Positions 9,456-17,966 of a DNA stretch of 64,000 nt are shown here, in pieces. Location of the stretch: positions 1,736,001-1,800,000 of the forward strand of contig JAGI01000002.1 in the NCBI GenBank assembly GCA_000526575.1. The letters run 5' to 3'. Position 1 is the stretch's first letter, and each line of letters begins with the position of its first letter. The notes under the pieces were generated by a model. That model was not told the DNA's origin. It worked only from the letters and a program-made list of their open reading frames with translations, and made no database searches. The position numbers and the translations under genes are program-made. The stretch is from Clostridium sp. 12(A). Lineage in GTDB: Bacteria; Bacillota; Clostridia; Lachnospirales; Lachnospiraceae.

Positions 9456-9740
9456 ATGCCAAAGCTTAATGACCTGACCAAAGAAATAACAGCAAAAGTA
9501 ATCAATCAAAATATGGATTATGTAATAGAAAAAGTGAGCACTACCGTATCCAGCAGTTCCTATAAGCACATGGAGATCACTCCGGATACTGCTGCACTGA
9601 TTGGATGTGTTACAGCAGCTTCTGTCAGCGTTTCCGTTGAGCTTGCTACCATCGCAACCCTCTCTATTCTATCGGAATTAGGTCTTCTGGAGATTGATGA
9701 GAAACCATCTCTCCATATAGTTTCTGCCAAAGAAGAATAG
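9456..9740 (+). CDS. Hypothetical small protein
   Basis: A 94-residue protein starting MPKLNDLTKEI. A central hydrophobic stretch rich in Ala, Ser, Val and Thr (ALIGCVTAASVSVSVELATI) could be one or two short membrane helices. The C-terminus is acidic. I do not recognise the family. AAGGAG lies 9 nt before the ATG at 9456; the upstream TTG at 9447 abuts this ribosome site and is not favoured. A strong terminator follows immediately, so the gene is a single unit. Confidence 0.6.
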   Translation: MPKLNDLTKEITAKVINQNMDYVIEKVSTTVSSSSYKHMEITPDTAALIGCVTAASVSVSVELATIATLSILSELGLLEIDEKPSLHIVSAKEE

Positions 9741-9742
9741 AT

Positions 9743-9783
9743 AAAACAGCCGGTCATGTCCATTCTCATGACCGGCTGTTTTT
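9743..9783 (+). terminator. Strong terminator
   Basis: AAAACAGCCGGTCATG pairs with CATGACCGGCTGTTTTT. Confidence 0.92.
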
Positions 9784-9801
9784 ACGGACAGATTCTGCTT
9801 G

Positions 9802-9830
9802 TTCACAAGTACAGGATTCCTACATATAAT
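9802..9830 (+). promoter_or_regulatory. Sigma-A promoter of the ncRNA candidate
   Basis: TTCACA (9802-9807), a 17-bp spacer, then TATAAT (9825-9830). The expected start is near 9837. Confidence 0.6.
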
Positions 9831-9836
9831 ACTATT

Positions 9837-10041
9837 ACAAAACAACTTATCGAGCAGAGAGGGAGGGGTACACGGCCAGTGTAAAAACCGCCGCGTTACT
9901 GCCTTACTACAGATAAACAACTCATTTTCTGCACGCCCTTGTGCTCCTTCCTTCGGTAAGAAGTTTTGTAAAACTGCCCGATCATAAGTATGGAACTTCA
10001 AAAGGGTGGAAGCCAACGCATCCTGGCCTCCACCTTTTTTT
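9837..10041 (+). ncRNA. Structured RNA of ~205 nt, possibly 6S-like
   Basis: The predicted transcript starts with TTACAAAACaacTTA, which pairs with TAAGaaGTTTTGTAA (9957-9971). The inner segment GAGCA...AGGG pairs with CCCT..TGCTC, giving a rod-like fold. A clean terminator follows (GGTGGAaGCCA / TGGCcTCCACC, then seven T, 10005-10041). There is no open frame with a ribosome site. The length and the long closed rod recall 6S RNA (ssrS), but I see no diagnostic conserved bases, so the identity is open. Confidence 0.5.
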
Positions 10042-10084
10042 ATTATATAGGAAAGTTCTGCGAACTCCCCTATATAATAAAAAG
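10034..10084. terminator. Bidirectional hairpin
   Basis: TTTTTATTATATAGG pairs with CCTATATAATAAAAA, with an inner AGTTC/GAACT stem. It probably terminates the minus-strand small gene that ends at 10108 and backs up the ncRNA terminator. Confidence 0.7.
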
Positions 10085-10107
10085 CACGACCTGCAGGATG
10101 CATCTTG

Positions 10108-10260
10108 TTAATCCGACCTTCTCTTCGTATTAGGCCCCATGCCTTCCCTGCGTGAATTATGGGTCTGATTCTGATTTTCTACTTTTCCCTTATCATTGGT
10201 ATTGTTGTGCACTTCAAATTCATTTTTTATTACGTGCTTGTCTTTTTTATTTTTGTCCAT
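10108..10260 (-). CDS. Small hydrophilic protein (50 aa)
   Basis: A short open frame of 50 residues, highly charged (Lys, Asn, Asp), beginning MDKNKKDKHVIKNEF and ending GMGPNTKRRSD. GAGGTG lies exactly 6 nt before the ATG at 10260; an upstream ATG at 10266 abuts the ribosome site. The composition and size resemble small spore-associated proteins, but I do not recognise a family. It shares a GPNT motif with the 52-aa protein at 21606-21764. Confidence 0.65.
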   Translation of the reverse strand: MDKNKKDKHVIKNEFEVHNNTNDKGKVENQNQTHNSRREGMGPNTKRRSD

Positions 10261-10367
10261 TTCCATCACCTCAATCTTAGTATGGCTGGGAGCATAAATT
10301 TTATGTGAATCATCAAATAATGTATAATTGATTTACAAGTGCACAGTATAATGGTGAGGTGATGACC

Positions 10368-10511
10368 ATGTCCTATATAGCTCCCGCCGTTCAGGCAAAG
10401 TTTGAAACGCTTTCCATCGATCTAAAGAATGAGATTCTGGAGCGGAATGTTCAGATTAACACCATTTACGACTTAATCCAGGTGCTGGAGGAAATCGTAA
10501 ACGGGAAATGA
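10368..10511 (+). CDS. Small helical protein (47 aa)
   Basis: An open frame of 47 residues starting MSYIAPAVQAKFETLS. It is predicted to be almost entirely amphipathic helix, with acidic and hydrophobic heptad spacing (DLKNEILERNVQINTIYDLI). GAGGTG lies 6 nt before the ATG at 10368. It was probably missed by standard gene callers because of its size. Function unknown. It is divergent from the 50-aa gene, with about 107 bp between them. Confidence 0.6.
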   Translation: MSYIAPAVQAKFETLSIDLKNEILERNVQINTIYDLIQVLEEIVNGK

Positions 10512-10517
10512 TTTTCC

Positions 10518-10553
10518 CAAAAAAACAGGCCGAACGATTACCGTCCGGCCTGT
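10518..10553 (-). terminator. Terminator of the Cys-rich secreted protein gene
   Basis: On the minus strand ACAGGCCGgACGG...CGGCCTGT is followed by seven T. It faces the gene ending at 10572. Confidence 0.85.
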
Positions 10554-10571
10554 CATAATGTGTTATTTAAA

Positions 10572-10853
10572 TTATCTGCAGAATCTTGCGAAAGAACCAC
10601 ACTGGCTGAAATTGATATTACAAGTTGTTTTACCCTTTGTGCAGTTGCTGGTATTTTTGTTTCCAGTATTGCAGTTGCTTCCCTTTATTCCGTAGCAGTT
10701 TAATAAATCATTAATATTTCCGTACTGTGTGCTGCAGTTTGATGAATAACGAACGGCTGGGCTGGAACAGGTTGCTGCCTGTGCTGTCATAGGTACACCT
10801 GCTACGGTAAGTACGGTTGCTGCTGCTAAAACAAGTGTTGATAACTTCTTCAT
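10572..10853 (-). CDS. Secreted Cys/Asn-rich small protein
   Basis: A 93-residue protein with a clear Sec signal peptide (MKKLSTLVLAAATVL, cleavage after AQA at ~27). The mature part has ten cysteines and many Asn, Ser and Thr residues, which suggests a disulfide-bonded or coat/envelope protein. No family is recognised. AGGAGG lies before the ATG, and a good terminator follows on the same strand. It stands alone. Confidence 0.75.
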   Translation of the reverse strand: MKKLSTLVLAAATVLTVAGVPMTAQAATCSSPAVRYSSNCSTQYGNINDLLNCYGIKGSNCNTGNKNTSNCTKGKTTCNINFSQCGSFARFCR

Positions 10854-10951
10854 GGTAATATCCTCCTTAAATGTTACATATTGATTACATTTCTGTTACA
10901 AACATATGATAACATACAGGAAATGGAATTACATTAGGAGAAAAATGGCAA

Positions 10952-11836
10952 TTAACCTTTCATTTCCAGTTGATATTCGTCCAGTCCCAGCTTAAGCGCT
11001 CCCATAATTCCCTGATTGTCATTTAAGCTTGGTAATACGATATACTGATCGATATCAGAAAGCTCTTTTGTATCAATATATCCGGCAAGCTGACGCTTTA
11101 CTTCTTCCCTGATTAACGGCATCAGATGCTCCTGATGCATGACACCGCCGCCAATAACGATTCTCTGTGGTGAAATGACCATAATATAATCAACAAGTGC
11201 CTGAGCGATGTAATAGGCCTCTAATTCCCATACCTCCTTGCGGTCTGCCAGCTGCGTCCCCTTTTCTCCCCAGCGGGCCTCGATGGCAGGTCCGGCAGCT
11301 AGTCCTTCCAGACAGTTCTTGTGGTAAGGACACGTTCCTTCAAAGGAGTCTTTTGGATGTCTCGATAAAAGAAGATGCCCCCCCTCCGGATGAAGCATTC
11401 CGTGAAGAAGCCCTCCATTTGTAATGATTCCGGTTCCAACACCAGTTCCAATGGTAATGTACATGCTGTTTGGAAGCCCCTTGGTAATTCCCCAGGTAGC
11501 TTCTCCAAGGGCAGAGCCATTGACATCGGTATCAAACCCCACCGGCACACTTAAAGCGTCTTGGAATGCTTTTACAATATTATAATTTTTCCATGCAAGC
11601 TTCGGAGTGGTTGTAATACAGCCATAAGTTTCTGAATTTCTGTTTAAGTCAATGGGTCCGAAACAGCCAATACCAAGTGCCTCAATTTCCTTATCAGCGA
11701 AATACGCAATCAGCTTCGGCATGGTTACATCAGGTGATTCTGTTGGTATGGATACGCGTTCAAATATTTCCCCATTTTCATTTCCAATGGCACAAACCAT
11801 CTTTGTGCCGCCTGCTTCTAATGCCCCAAGTCTCAT
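10952..11836 (-). CDS. ROK family fructokinase
   Basis: A 294-residue sugar kinase that phosphorylates fructose to fructose-6-phosphate. The ATP-binding N-terminus GALEAGGTKMVCAIG, the catalytic DTDVNGSALGE region and the ROK zinc site with a Cys/His cluster (HPEGGH...CPYHKNCLEG) are present. The GLAAGPAIEARWG phrase is typical of ScrK/GmuE-type fructokinases. The start at 11836 follows AGGAGGA at good spacing; the longer frame runs into manA. It sits 13 nt after manA, forming a two-gene operon for fructose/mannose-6-phosphate conversion. Whether the true substrate is fructose or mannose cannot be decided. Confidence 0.88.
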   Translation of the reverse strand: MRLGALEAGGTKMVCAIGNENGEIFERVSIPTESPDVTMPKLIAYFADKEIEALGIGCFGPIDLNRNSETYGCITTTPKLAWKNYNIVKAFQDALSVPVGFDTDVNGSALGEATWGITKGLPNSMYITIGTGVGTGIITNGGLLHGMLHPEGGHLLLSRHPKDSFEGTCPYHKNCLEGLAAGPAIEARWGEKGTQLADRKEVWELEAYYIAQALVDYIMVISPQRIVIGGGVMHQEHLMPLIREEVKRQLAGYIDTKELSDIDQYIVLPSLNDNQGIMGALKLGLDEYQLEMKG

Positions 11837-11849
11837 AGTCTCCTCCTGC

Positions 11850-12782
11850 TTATTCTGGATTGGAACAGATGATTGACATCGTTCCTTCAAATCTGCACAC
11901 TCCACTCTCTGCCGGTACAATAAAATGCTGCCCTGCCATAACAGAGATACCATTGACGGATCCTTTTCCGCTTAACACACTTACATTGGTAAAATACTTA
12001 TGAAACTCTATAGAAAATACACCGTTTATATCATATTTGTCCACGGAGTAATAGGGACAGCTTACAAAATGAGTGTGATCTGCTCCCTCAAGTGACTCTG
12101 TCACCGGTTTGCTCTCATCGGCTTTAAAGGGTGCGTTTATGGTATCAATGCTTTGTTCTATATGAAGCTGCCTTGGTTTTCCGTCCTGCAAGCGGTCATA
12201 ATCATACACCCGGTAAGTGATATCACTGCTCTGCTGGGTTTCTAAAATCATGGTTCCGCCCTTTATGGCATGAACGCAGCCTGGATTGATCTGAAAAAAA
12301 TCACCTTTATGAACCGGAACTTTACGGATAAACTCATCCCACTTGCCGCTTCGGATCATAGATTCCATCTCTTTCTTATCCTTAGCATAATGACCGATGA
12401 CGATTTCCGTATCAGGTTCACAGTCTAAGATATACCAGCATTCTGTTTTTCCAAGGGAACCATTTTCGTGGATACCGGCATATGCGTCATCGGGATGAAC
12501 CTGAATACTTAGGTCCTGCTTGGCATCTATGATCTTTACGAGAAGAGGAAACTGCTCTCCTTTATAATGGCCGAAAAGCTCTGGTCTCTCCTTCCACAAA
12601 CTGCCCAGCAGCTTTCCATCGTATCTTCCCCCTGCGATTTGACATTCCCCATTCTTATGAGCGCTGATTGCCCAGCATTCTCCTGTGGTATCGCCAGGAA
12701 TATCATAACCAAATACATCTCGCAGCCTGGTGCCTCCCCAGATGGCCTCTTTAAAGACAGGCTCTAAAAACAAAAATTCCAT
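11850..12782 (-). CDS. manA: Mannose-6-phosphate isomerase, class I
   Basis: A 310-residue cupin-fold enzyme interconverting mannose-6-phosphate and fructose-6-phosphate. The Zn-binding QVHPDD motif, the downstream glutamate (KTECWYIL) and the PGCVHAI histidine are visible. The N-terminus EPVFKEAIWGGTRL is typical. The length matches Bacillus ManA (~315). AGGAGGAAGC precedes the ATG. It is the first gene of an operon with the ROK fructokinase, linking mannose and fructose use. Confidence 0.93.
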   Translation of the reverse strand: MEFLFLEPVFKEAIWGGTRLRDVFGYDIPGDTTGECWAISAHKNGECQIAGGRYDGKLLGSLWKERPELFGHYKGEQFPLLVKIIDAKQDLSIQVHPDDAYAGIHENGSLGKTECWYILDCEPDTEIVIGHYAKDKKEMESMIRSGKWDEFIRKVPVHKGDFFQINPGCVHAIKGGTMILETQQSSDITYRVYDYDRLQDGKPRQLHIEQSIDTINAPFKADESKPVTESLEGADHTHFVSCPYYSVDKYDINGVFSIEFHKYFTNVSVLSGKGSVNGISVMAGQHFIVPAESGVCRFEGTMSIICSNPE

Positions 12783-12888
12783 CTGCTTCCTCCTTATGTG
12801 GTCAATTTTCTATCTGACATTATTTTAACTGAATCTATACAAAAGGGAAAGAGGTATTTCTATATTCTCTCAAATTTACCACAATAAA

Positions 12889-12935
12889 AAAGTGCTCAAA
12901 CGTTGCCTGGCTTGGCTCATTTCAACACTTTTTAA
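12889..12935 (-). terminator. Probable terminator of the sugar dehydrogenase operon
   Basis: On the minus strand AAAAAGTG...CACTTTTTT encloses an imperfect stem just after the stop at 12942. Confidence 0.5.
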
Positions 12936-12941
12936 CCTTAT

Positions 12942-13736
12942 TTACTGAGAATCTTTTCCATATACCTCAATCTGAGTCAAAGCTGGGAACGGGGATGGAT
13001 CGTCTGCCTTTATGAGATTGCTTAACCGTATCCAGGTGATATGTTCGCGCTTTATTTCAAATACATGGGGTTTACTGCTCTTTTCCATTTCTACTACTTC
13101 TGATGTCCCGTCAGAGAATGTAAAGGTTGCCTTTACCCACCAGTTATCGTGAGGGAAATCCGAACGTGTGTAGAGAATCAGGGTATCAAAATCCACAGGA
13201 CGGCCAAATTCAAGAGTAAGCTCTGCATCATCCTGACGGTTGATGCCCCAGGACTCATAAGGCCATTCCCCATGGGATTCGCCGGCAAGAACCCCGTCAA
13301 TGGCGTTGCGGGCTGCAAATACCGCTTCTCCTCTTGTTTCTACATTCGCAAAGGCATGTGGGTAACAGCCAGTATCCCCATGCTGGTCCATTACATTCTT
13401 TCCTAAATTCCGGTAGGATTCCTCTTCATACGAAGTGGCAGTCCGTATGGTAAGATAATGGCGTTCTCCTGTAAATGCTTTTGGATTATAGGATACCTTT
13501 TTCTCCCCAAAGGGAATGAAATATGTTACTTCCCGCTTTGTTATATAGACCAGGGATTCGTCCATACAGTCATCAATCCTGACAACATAATGGGCGTCTG
13601 TTTTTTCCGTAGATAGAACGATTACGTCCCCTTCCTCATATTGTCCTTCAAATACGAGGATTGCCTGATTCTCTCCTGATGCCAGAGCTTTTTCCCTGCC
13701 ATCTTTATCTTTCACAGCAATTGAAACCGAAGCCAT
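12942..13736 (-). CDS. Hypothetical protein with galactose-binding-like C-terminal half
   Basis: A 264-residue cytoplasmic protein with no signal peptide. The C-terminal ~130 residues (AARNAIDGVLAGESHGEWPY...WWVKATFTFSDGTS...IRLSNL) have the beta-sandwich pattern of F5/8C or galactose-binding domains. The N-terminal half is beta-rich and unrecognised. The ATG shares one base with the stop codon of the GntR gene (TAATG), so the two are translationally coupled. The context suggests a role in hexuronate or gluconate use. No catalytic residues can be named. Confidence 0.65.
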   Translation of the reverse strand: MASVSIAVKDKDGREKALASGENQAILVFEGQYEEGDVIVLSTEKTDAHYVVRIDDCMDESLVYITKREVTYFIPFGEKKVSYNPKAFTGERHYLTIRTATSYEEESYRNLGKNVMDQHGDTGCYPHAFANVETRGEAVFAARNAIDGVLAGESHGEWPYESWGINRQDDAELTLEFGRPVDFDTLILYTRSDFPHDNWWVKATFTFSDGTSEVVEMEKSSKPHVFEIKREHITWIRLSNLIKADDPSPFPALTQIEVYGKDSQ

Positions 13737-14440
13737 TAGAATTCCTCCTGCTCTTCCTGCTCAAAATAGTCTTTGTATTCTACTTCAATCTGGTACTTCA
13801 TTCTCTTCATGCTATAATACAGATGCTCTCTTAGAGATCGTTCCAGGCCCTCTATATCCTTCTTTTCCAGAAGCTCGAACAGCTCTGTGTGTTCTCTTAT
13901 GATTCTGGTAAAATCCGTTTCAGTTACAAAATCAAGCATACGGAACCTTGTATAATGTAACTGTTGAGCCTGTATCATGTCCCACAGCTTATTCTTACCT
14001 GTGGCCCGGTACCAGATGGCGTGCATCTGCGCATCCATACGGTAAAACTGCTCCGGTTCAAATCCCTTTTCCTGAATCAGCGCCTGCTGCTTTCGGATTA
14101 AATAACGGACTTCTTCCATCCACATGGGAGTAGCCATTTCCACAAAATCCCGCATCACCATAGTTTCAACAGCAACCCTCATATAGATCATCTGCTTTAT
14201 GTTATCCAGGTTTAAAAGGGTTACCTGAGTTCCGGAATACGGTACGGAAATGACAAAGCCCTGCTCCTGCAGTCTTCGTACAGCCTCCCTGACCGGAGTC
14301 CGGGAAACGCCAAAACGTTCGCATATTTCATTTTCACCGATCATCTGTCCAGGCTTTAATTCCAGGTCTAAAATCTCCTGTTTTAAAGTCTCAAACACCA
14401 GCTCACCACGGTTTTTATAGGTCTTTGTTTTTCCTTCCAT
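13736..14440 (-). CDS. GntR/FadR-family transcriptional regulator
   Basis: A 234-residue regulator. The N-terminal winged HTH (LKPGQMIGENEICERFGVSRTPVREAVRRL) is followed by an all-helical FCD effector domain with metal-ligand histidines (MHAIWYRATG, REHTELFELL). FCD regulators usually respond to sugar acids. The start at 14440 follows GGAG; the longer frame has no ribosome site. It lies between the dehydrogenase gene and the galactose-binding-like gene in one operon. Three phased TTTGTATACAAA-like sites upstream of the operon are its likely operators, implying autoregulation. Confidence 0.88.
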   Translation of the reverse strand: MEGKTKTYKNRGELVFETLKQEILDLELKPGQMIGENEICERFGVSRTPVREAVRRLQEQGFVISVPYSGTQVTLLNLDNIKQMIYMRVAVETMVMRDFVEMATPMWMEEVRYLIRKQQALIQEKGFEPEQFYRMDAQMHAIWYRATGKNKLWDMIQAQQLHYTRFRMLDFVTETDFTRIIREHTELFELLEKKDIEGLERSLREHLYYSMKRMKYQIEVEYKDYFEQEEQEEF

Positions 14441-14526
14441 GGATCTCTCTCCGTCCTCTATATTATCAGCATTAAAAAAAACAGGGGCAAACCATCGAAG
14501 CCTGCCCCCATTAAAAATCAATCTGA

Positions 14527-15339
14527 TTACTGCGGCTGCTTGCCGATGTAAGCTAAAATACCGCCATCTACGTACAGAATATGTCCATTTACAAAGTTGG
14601 AAGCATCGGATGAAAGGAATACAGCCGGACCGGATAAGTCCTCAGCCTCTCCCCAACGTCCTGCTGGAGTTTTTGCAAGAATGAACTGGTCAAATGGATG
14701 CTTGGAACCATCTGGCTGAGTCTCACGAAGTGGTGCTGTCTGAGGAGTTGCGATGTAGCCAGGTCCAATGCCGTTACACTGGATGTTGAATTCACCGTAC
14801 TCAGAAGCAATGTTCTTTGTCAGCATCTTAAGACCGCCCTTAGCTGCTGCATAAGCAGAAACAGTCTCACGACCCAGCTCAGACATCATGGAGCAGATGT
14901 TGATAATCTTTCCGTGACCTTTTTTAATCATTGATGGAATAACAGCCTTTGCTACGATAAATGGTGCATTTAAGTCAACATCAATAACCTGTCTGAAGTC
15001 TGCTGCAGACATCTCGATCATAGGAACTCGCTTGATGATACCTGCATTGTTAACCAGAATGTCGATTACGCCTACTTCCTTTTCAATCTGAGCTACCATA
15101 GCATTAACGCCATCTTCGCTGGTAACGTCACAAACATATCCGTGAGCTGTGATGCCCTCTTCCTTATAGGCAGCAATGCCCTTATCTACTAATTCCTGTT
15201 TAATATCATTAAAAACGATGGTAGCGCCTGCTTCTGCAAGAGATTTTGCAATGGCAAATCCAATACCATAGGAAGCACCTGTTACTAAGGCTACCTTTCC
15301 TTCAAGGGAAAACTGGCTTGTTAAGTAATCCTTATTCAT
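14527..15339 (-). CDS. Gluconate 5-dehydrogenase / KduD-like SDR oxidoreductase
   Basis: A 270-residue short-chain dehydrogenase. The NAD(P)-binding TGASYGIG, the NNAG motif and the catalytic Ser (INICSMMS) with YAAAK are all present. The SELGRETVSAYAAAKG stretch is typical of gluconate 5-dehydrogenases (IdnO/KduD group), which interconvert gluconate and 5-ketogluconate or act on keto-deoxyuronates. The substrate is inferred from family resemblance and the GntR-FCD neighbour. AAAGGAG precedes the ATG at 15339. It is the first gene of a three-gene operon under the phased operators at 15401-15453. Confidence 0.88.
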   Translation of the reverse strand: MNKDYLTSQFSLEGKVALVTGASYGIGFAIAKSLAEAGATIVFNDIKQELVDKGIAAYKEEGITAHGYVCDVTSEDGVNAMVAQIEKEVGVIDILVNNAGIIKRVPMIEMSAADFRQVIDVDLNAPFIVAKAVIPSMIKKGHGKIINICSMMSELGRETVSAYAAAKGGLKMLTKNIASEYGEFNIQCNGIGPGYIATPQTAPLRETQPDGSKHPFDQFILAKTPAGRWGEAEDLSGPAVFLSSDASNFVNGHILYVDGGILAYIGKQPQ

Positions 15340-15400
15340 GATTCAATTCTCCTTTTCCTGTGTTTTTTTTGGTCAGTTATTTCGTCATTGCTGTAAACGA

Positions 15401-15453
15401 GTTTGTATTCAAACTTTATTATTTGTATACAAACTTAATGACTTGTATATATG
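15401..15453 (-). promoter_or_regulatory. Three operators phased at 20 bp (probable GntR sites)
   Basis: TTTGTATTCAAA (15402-15413), TTTGTATACAAA (15422-15433) and the half-symmetric CTTGTATATATG (15442-15453) have centres at 15407.5, 15427.5 and 15447.5. That is exactly two helical turns apart. A minus-strand -35 TTGAAA (15474-15479) lies upstream, so the sites overlap or follow the promoter. The divergent side has no gene nearby. Confidence 0.75.
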
Positions 15454-15554
15454 CTAACATATTGCACATACTTTTTCAATGTACATTATTGCCAAACAAT
15501 GGTGTTTTTATTTAGTCATAATTTTTCATGTGATAGAATGGAGTTTCCTAATAT

Positions 15555-15590
15555 AAAAAAACCGGCTCCCATAAAGGGAACCGGAATCTT
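15555..15590 (-). terminator. Terminator of the Gly/Tyr-rich small protein gene
   Basis: On the minus strand CCGGTTCCC...GGGAGCCGG is followed by TTTTTTT. Confidence 0.85.
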
Positions 15591-15604
15591 TTATTTATGA
15601 TGGA

Positions 15605-15859
15605 TTATCTGCAGCTGCAGTTCGTATCGGTATCACCCATAACTGTATTTTTAGTACAACCAGTTGCTGTCCAGAAGCCATCACGGAATCCTGTCTCATA
15701 ACCATCTTTAAAACCGGCTGCATAACCCTGACGATAGCACGCATTCATGTTGGCATCGCTGACAGCTGGTTTACAGTTATTGCTGGCGTTGCTGGTACAG
15801 CAGTTGGAGTTCCAGTTATTATTACTGCATCCGCAGTTATTCCAATTATTACAACTCAT
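15605..15859 (-). CDS. Cys/Asn-rich small protein, possibly spore-coat-like
   Basis: An 84-residue protein. The N-terminus is rich in Cys, Asn and Trp (MSCNNWNNCGCSNNNWN). It is followed by the repeat YRQGYAAGFKDGYETGFRDGFW (a GY/GF-x-DG pattern every 4 residues) and a Cys-containing tail. Such composition is common in spore-coat or exosporium proteins, but no family is recognised. The start at 15859 is 10 nt after AGGAG. It stands alone with its own terminator. Confidence 0.65.
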   Translation of the reverse strand: MSCNNWNNCGCSNNNWNSNCCTSNASNNCKPAVSDANMNACYRQGYAAGFKDGYETGFRDGFWTATGCTKNTVMGDTDTNCSCR

Positions 15860-16010
15860 TTTATATTTACTCCTCATTTATCAGGCTTGTAATGTATTTT
15901 ATGCTGATATACTTAAGATGTGAGTTTTAGAACAACTTTTTATCAATTTTTTCCTTATTTTTTCGAGTTCTCTTTTGTCTCCATAGGAGTGCGGAAAAAT
16001 TGTAAATTTT

Positions 16011-17966
16011 CTATACCTGATAAATTTTAATACTGTCTCTGCTATGTAATTCCTGCTGAAAATATCCGCTCTCTCCGTTAATCTCTAGCATAACCTGTCT
16101 GGTCAGATTCTTAAAATCAAGACCCGAATATTCCAATATGTCCATGAGATAATAAGGCTGGTTGTCAGGCTTCGGAGGCAGTGTTAATGGTTTTTCATTG
16201 AGAAAAACAGTAAGCTCTCCCCTTACTTCCTCCTTGTTTTGAGATTCCAAAACCGGTTCAAGATGTATGGATGTGGACTTCATCTCAGCCGGAGCGGAAT
16301 GAATTCCAGGTACAGGTATGACATCTGTCTCGTCCTCTTCTATGGACAGATCCTCATCTTCTATAACTTCTTCTATCGTAATACTGTCACCGGATTTAAG
16401 TGGGATATCGGAATGTATTCTTTCCTCATTTATAAAAATCAGCTTATCCGGGCCAAGTTTTGTTACATCGGAAAGTTTGGCCTTAGCACTTTTTCCATGG
16501 GTGGCTGGTACAAATACGATCCAGTCTTCTGAGTTTACAGGATCAGAAAGCTGGGCTTCCTCTCCATTGACCTTTAATACAGATGGCTCTGCTTTTTCTC
16601 CATAAAATATAGTTCTTTTTCCATTTACAGAAACCACCAGATTTTGTCCGGAACGGCCAATCATATCCTGATAATTGTAGCCGTTCATCATAAGCACATC
16701 CATTACTGTAAAGCTGCCATTTCTAAATATTTTAGCCGGACGGTCATTTAAAACAATCCGGTAACTGTCATTTATAATGTTAAAGCCTGCGGAAATAACG
16801 ATACCCAGGGGAGTTGCATACTCTGGATTTTCCAGATCGTACTCCTCGGAAAATGCATTTATCTTAAAATTATTACCTGCAATGGCAACTCGTTTGGAAT
16901 CTATTTTCAGATGCTCTACGATACCTTCTTTTAACCCTGACAAGCGGCTACCGCCTCCGGCCAGGAATACTGCTGATGGCATTCCTCCGTTGATTTCAAG
17001 AATCTTTTCAGATATCTCTTCGCATAGCCTTGAGGAGGCCTCCTGGATACTTTGAAAAATTGAGTCTTTGGTAATGGTCTGTTCAAATCCAAGAATATCA
17101 GTAAACTGGATCTCTTCTGCCTCGTCTATCTCTGCCTTTATCTTTTCTGCGGTTTCAAAATCCACCAGATATTCTTTCATAATGGATTCTGTTATCTCAT
17201 CCCCTGCAAGAATAGCCATAGTATATCCGGTCACGCTTCCATCCCGGCACACGGCAATATCTGAGGTTCCTGCGCCAATATCCACCATTGCCAGATTTAA
17301 CAGACGGATATTCTGGGGAATTGCCGCATTGATGGCAGCAATGGGCTCTAACGTGAGGCTTGCTACTTCCAAATTGATCTTATGCATAGCGGAATAAAGA
17401 CTCTCCACCACCTCTGTTGGAAGGAAGGTGGCGATGATATCAGCCTTTAATACACGTCCATGATGATCGATTAAGTTGGATATCATGTAGTTGTCCAGAT
17501 AATATCGGCTTACGGTATAACCTACCAGATAAAACTGCCGGTCAGAATCTTTTCCTTCCCGGTCCATAAACATCTTTTCAGCTTCACTGATTGCTCCTGC
17601 TTCCAGCTTGCTGACGGATTCTGCATCAATTTTCTGGGCTCTGGAAAGCTCCATCTCAAAGGTAACACTTTCTGTACGAAGCGCCCTTCCTGCTGCAGCC
17701 ACACACACCTTATTAAGCTTACAGCCCAGCTTTCTCTCAAGCCTGTCCTTTACCTGTCCTGCGATTTTTGCGACCTGCTCTATGTCTTCAATCTGTCCAT
17801 CAATCATCGCACGCTTCGTATGCTCGGCCCTCTCTATGGCAACGATATGAATTCTCTCCCCATCCGGCATGCCTACCATGCCGATAATACTCCGGGTTCC
17901 GATATCCAGTGCGAAAATAGCCTGATCCGGAAGTGTGTCTGTCAAAATGCTATTTCTGTTATCCAT
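16011..17966 (-). CDS. FtsA-like actin-family protein with long C-terminal extension
   Basis: A 651-residue ASKHA-fold ATPase. The N-terminus FALDIGTRSIIGMVG is the phosphate-1 motif. The SHS2 insertion (1C domain, ~90-170) is followed by phosphate-2 VDIGAGTSDIAV and the adenosine motif VFLAGGGSRLSGL. This is the FtsA/PilM group, which links cytoskeletal or pilus machinery to the membrane. It is about 230 residues longer than divisome FtsA (~420). The extension (~400-651) contains several small ubiquitin-like/SLBB-type modules with VNG and NGE turns. No ftsZ is next to it, so this is likely a paralog of uncertain role rather than the division FtsA. Confidence 0.75.
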   Translation of the reverse strand: MDNRNSILTDTLPDQAIFALDIGTRSIIGMVGMPDGERIHIVAIERAEHTKRAMIDGQIEDIEQVAKIAGQVKDRLERKLGCKLNKVCVAAAGRALRTESVTFEMELSRAQKIDAESVSKLEAGAISEAEKMFMDREGKDSDRQFYLVGYTVSRYYLDNYMISNLIDHHGRVLKADIIATFLPTEVVESLYSAMHKINLEVASLTLEPIAAINAAIPQNIRLLNLAMVDIGAGTSDIAVCRDGSVTGYTMAILAGDEITESIMKEYLVDFETAEKIKAEIDEAEEIQFTDILGFEQTITKDSIFQSIQEASSRLCEEISEKILEINGGMPSAVFLAGGGSRLSGLKEGIVEHLKIDSKRVAIAGNNFKINAFSEEYDLENPEYATPLGIVISAGFNIINDSYRIVLNDRPAKIFRNGSFTVMDVLMMNGYNYQDMIGRSGQNLVVSVNGKRTIFYGEKAEPSVLKVNGEEAQLSDPVNSEDWIVFVPATHGKSAKAKLSDVTKLGPDKLIFINEERIHSDIPLKSGDSITIEEVIEDEDLSIEEDETDVIPVPGIHSAPAEMKSTSIHLEPVLESQNKEEVRGELTVFLNEKPLTLPPKPDNQPYYLMDILEYSGLDFKNLTRQVMLEINGESGYFQQELHSRDSIKIYQV

